52,200 nt of DNA, taken from contig JBDRRS010000017.1 of assembly GCA_043825615.1 (NCBI GenBank), positions 1 through 52,200 on the forward strand. The letters are read 5' to 3'. The position numbers and the translations under genes were made by a program. This stretch comes from JBDRMV01 sp043825615. Lineage in GTDB: Bacteria > CG03. Of this stretch, positions 50,824 through 52,200 are shown in pieces; the first letter of the stretch is position 1, and each line of letters begins with the position of its first letter. Under the pieces are notes generated by a model. It was not told the origin of the DNA. It saw only the letters and a program-made list of their open reading frames with translations, and made no database searches.

Positions 50824-51800
50824 ATTTTCTTGTCATAAGATTCAGTTCTCTCGGTGACGTAATTTTAACGGGTCCCGTTTTTGAGAATCTAAAACTCAAT
50901 TACCCGGGGAGTTTTATTTATTTTCTCACAAAGAAAAATTACGCCGCTGTTTTCCGCGGGAGTCCCTTCATTGACAGGGTCGTAGTCCTTGAAGATTTTT
51001 CGTTTTTCGGCCTGATTAAATTCCTAAAAAAAATAAAGCCGGTCAGGGTTTTTGACCTTCACGCATCGCTCAGGAGCCGTCTTGTGGATTTGTTTTTTCC
51101 GGGTAAGGTCTTCCGCGTAAATACGTATAGAGCGCAGAGAAAAAGAATGCTCGGAGGTAAAACGGCCATGATTCCGAACGCCGTTGAAAGGTATCTTGAG
51201 ACACTGAAGAAGGCGGGAATCAAAATTCACACGGCCCGGCCGAAACTTTCGCCGGAGGCGTCAGAAAAAAACAAAGCCAGGGGAATTTTAAGCGAACTCG
51301 GAATCCCGGTCTCTTCGCAGATAATCTGCATCGCCCCCCAGTCAAAATGGAAAAATAAGGAGTGGCCGCATTTTGAAAAGTTTTTTGAAATTGCCGTCAA
51401 GCCCGGCCGGTTTTTCCTCCTTGCGGGAGATGATTTTCAAAAGGCGGAGCAGATTATGCCGGCGAACAGGTACATAAGGAACTTCGTAAAAAATACCTGC
51501 GGCAGCATCGGTATGGGAACTCTCTTTGCGGTGCTTGCGCTCTCGCGCTGTGTAATCAGCATGGATTCCGGCGTCGCCCACGCCGCCTCCGCCCTTGGCA
51601 GACCGCTGATTGATTTCTTCGGCCCGACGGTTCCCGCCTTTGGTTTTGCGCCGCCTGAGGCAAAAATAATGGAGGTTGACGTTCCCTGCCGTCCCTGCCA
51701 CCTCCACGGCGGAAATGTCTGCAAAAGGGGCGACAGGGTCTGCCTCGGTTCCATCAGCGAACGGGAACTGCTTGAAGAAGTTGAGAAAATTTTAAGATGA
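50820..51800 (+). CDS. Glycosyltransferase family 9 (heptosyltransferase-like)
   Basis: A 326-residue protein. The GT9 N-terminus FLVIRFSSLGDVILTGPV with the catalytic-loop Asp is followed by DLHASLRSRL, IAPQSKWKNKEWP, SMDSGVAHAASALGRPLIDFFGPT and a Cys-rich CRPCHLHGGNVCKRG..CLGSI end typical of WaaC/WaaF relatives. It adds heptose or another sugar to the LPS core. GTG start in a GTGA overlap with the channel gene; ATGA overlap with the next GT9 gene. Confidence 0.92.
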   Translation: MNFLVIRFSSLGDVILTGPVFENLKLNYPGSFIYFLTKKNYAAVFRGSPFIDRVVVLEDFSFFGLIKFLKKIKPVRVFDLHASLRSRLVDLFFPGKVFRVNTYRAQRKRMLGGKTAMIPNAVERYLETLKKAGIKIHTARPKLSPEASEKNKARGILSELGIPVSSQIICIAPQSKWKNKEWPHFEKFFEIAVKPGRFFLLAGDDFQKAEQIMPANRYIRNFVKNTCGSIGMGTLFAVLALSRCVISMDSGVAHAASALGRPLIDFFGPTVPAFGFAPPEAKIMEVDVPCRPCHLHGGNVCKRGDRVCLGSISERELLEEVEKILR

Positions 51801-52200
51801 AAGTTCTCATTATTCAGTCGGCTTTTATAGGTGACGTGGTACTCGCGGTCCCGCTTGCCGAAACGGTAAAACAGTCATCCCCCGGAAACGAGGTCCACTT
51901 TCTGACAATGCCTGTTTACGGAGATTTTCTTTCAAAACAGCCGTCGATTTCAAAAGTCGTTATTGACGACAAAAAGGGCGGGAACAGGTGCCCCTTTTCG
52001 TTTCTGAAATTCTGCATGCGCCTGCGGAAAGAAAAATATGACATTGCCTTGATAATTCACCGCTCATTCCGAACAGGGCTCCTCGCCCGGATTGCGGGAA
52101 TAAAAAGAAGAATAGGTTTCGATACAGCGGAAGGAAGGTTTTTTTACACTGAAACGGTCAGCTACCGGAGGAGCATGCACGAGGTTGAGCGGAATCTTCT
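51797..52200 (+). CDS. Glycosyltransferase family 9 (heptosyltransferase-like), truncated by window end
   Basis: The first 134 codons are present. The N-terminus KVLIIQSAFIGDVVLAVPLAE and the later ALIIHRSFRTGLLARIAGIKRRIGF match GT9/WaaF-type enzymes. It begins in an ATGA overlap with the previous GT9 gene, so a second core sugar transfer is likely. Confidence 0.88.
   Translation, partial: MKVLIIQSAFIGDVVLAVPLAETVKQSSPGNEVHFLTMPVYGDFLSKQPSISKVVIDDKKGGNRCPFSFLKFCMRLRKEKYDIALIIHRSFRTGLLARIAGIKRRIGFDTAEGRFFYTETVSYRRSMHEVERNL

Overview
The window is ordinary bacterial chromosome: gene-dense, moderate GC by eye, mostly overlapping co-directional genes, with no phage, insertion sequence or CRISPR array. 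WaaA (Kdo transferase) and two family-9 (heptosyltransferase-like) glycosyltransferases imply a Gram-negative, LPS-bearing envelope. The bacterial rpoBC/rplKAJL block, RsfS, ObgE and SecE/SecG fix the domain as Bacteria. Archaeal-type phosphoglycerate mutase, stand-alone ThiD2 with a short ThiC, AmrS, type III pantothenate kinase and serine-palmitoyltransferase-like lipid genes suit an uncultured anaerobic diderm lineage (Omnitrophota/Elusimicrobiota-like or similar). I cannot name the phylum from this sequence.

Layout. 1-3326 (-): a very large signalling protein, two class III cyclase domains + AAA/STAND ATPase + TPRs, running off the left edge. 3470-4162 (+): membrane-anchored SurA_N-type chaperone. 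4151-9890 (-): a seven-gene overlapping operon proA-nadD-LCP-rsfS-amrS-apbE-Gx transporter, preceded by an 18-codon leader ORF. 10140-20215 (+): nucleoside salvage block ade-deoB-punA-[RecJ/DnaQ chimera]-pdp-apgM, then an M23 lipoprotein and coaX. 20286-22809 (+): gap-pgk-secG under a clear promoter, then tRNA-Leu(GAG). 22958-26062 (+): an AphA-type acid phosphatase lipoprotein, a GAF-fused GspE/PilB ATPase and a small unknown protein. 26068-28424 (-): rmuC and an LhgO-like oxidase. 28640-43201 (+): secE-nusG-rplKAJL-rpoBC-rplU-rpmA-obgE-proB-epimerase, nearly continuous. 43309-46168 (+): Spt-like enzyme, GNAT-like acyltransferase and YaeQ-like protein. Then tRNA-Thr(UGU) (-), thiD2-thiC, an unknown protein, waaA, a K+ channel and two GT9 genes, the last cut by the right edge.

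How the genes work together. The 10-23 kb block reads as a route from DNA and nucleosides to lower glycolysis: nuclease, purine and pyrimidine nucleoside phosphorylases, phosphopentomutase, adenine deaminase, phosphoglycerate mutase, GAPDH and PGK. The epimerase-Spt-GNAT trio resembles bacterial ceramide synthesis. The most unusual single gene is 13894-15729. It is a RecJ scaffold whose DHH motif II has lost its Asp, whose DHHA1 domain seems largely missing, and which carries an intact DEDDh (DnaQ-type) exonuclease inside the fold. Also notable are the soluble-adenylyl-cyclase-like protein at the left edge, a duplicated hairpin element between rplJ and rplL that encodes the tail of L10, and a 29-bp tandem repeat carrying the -35 box of the secE operon.
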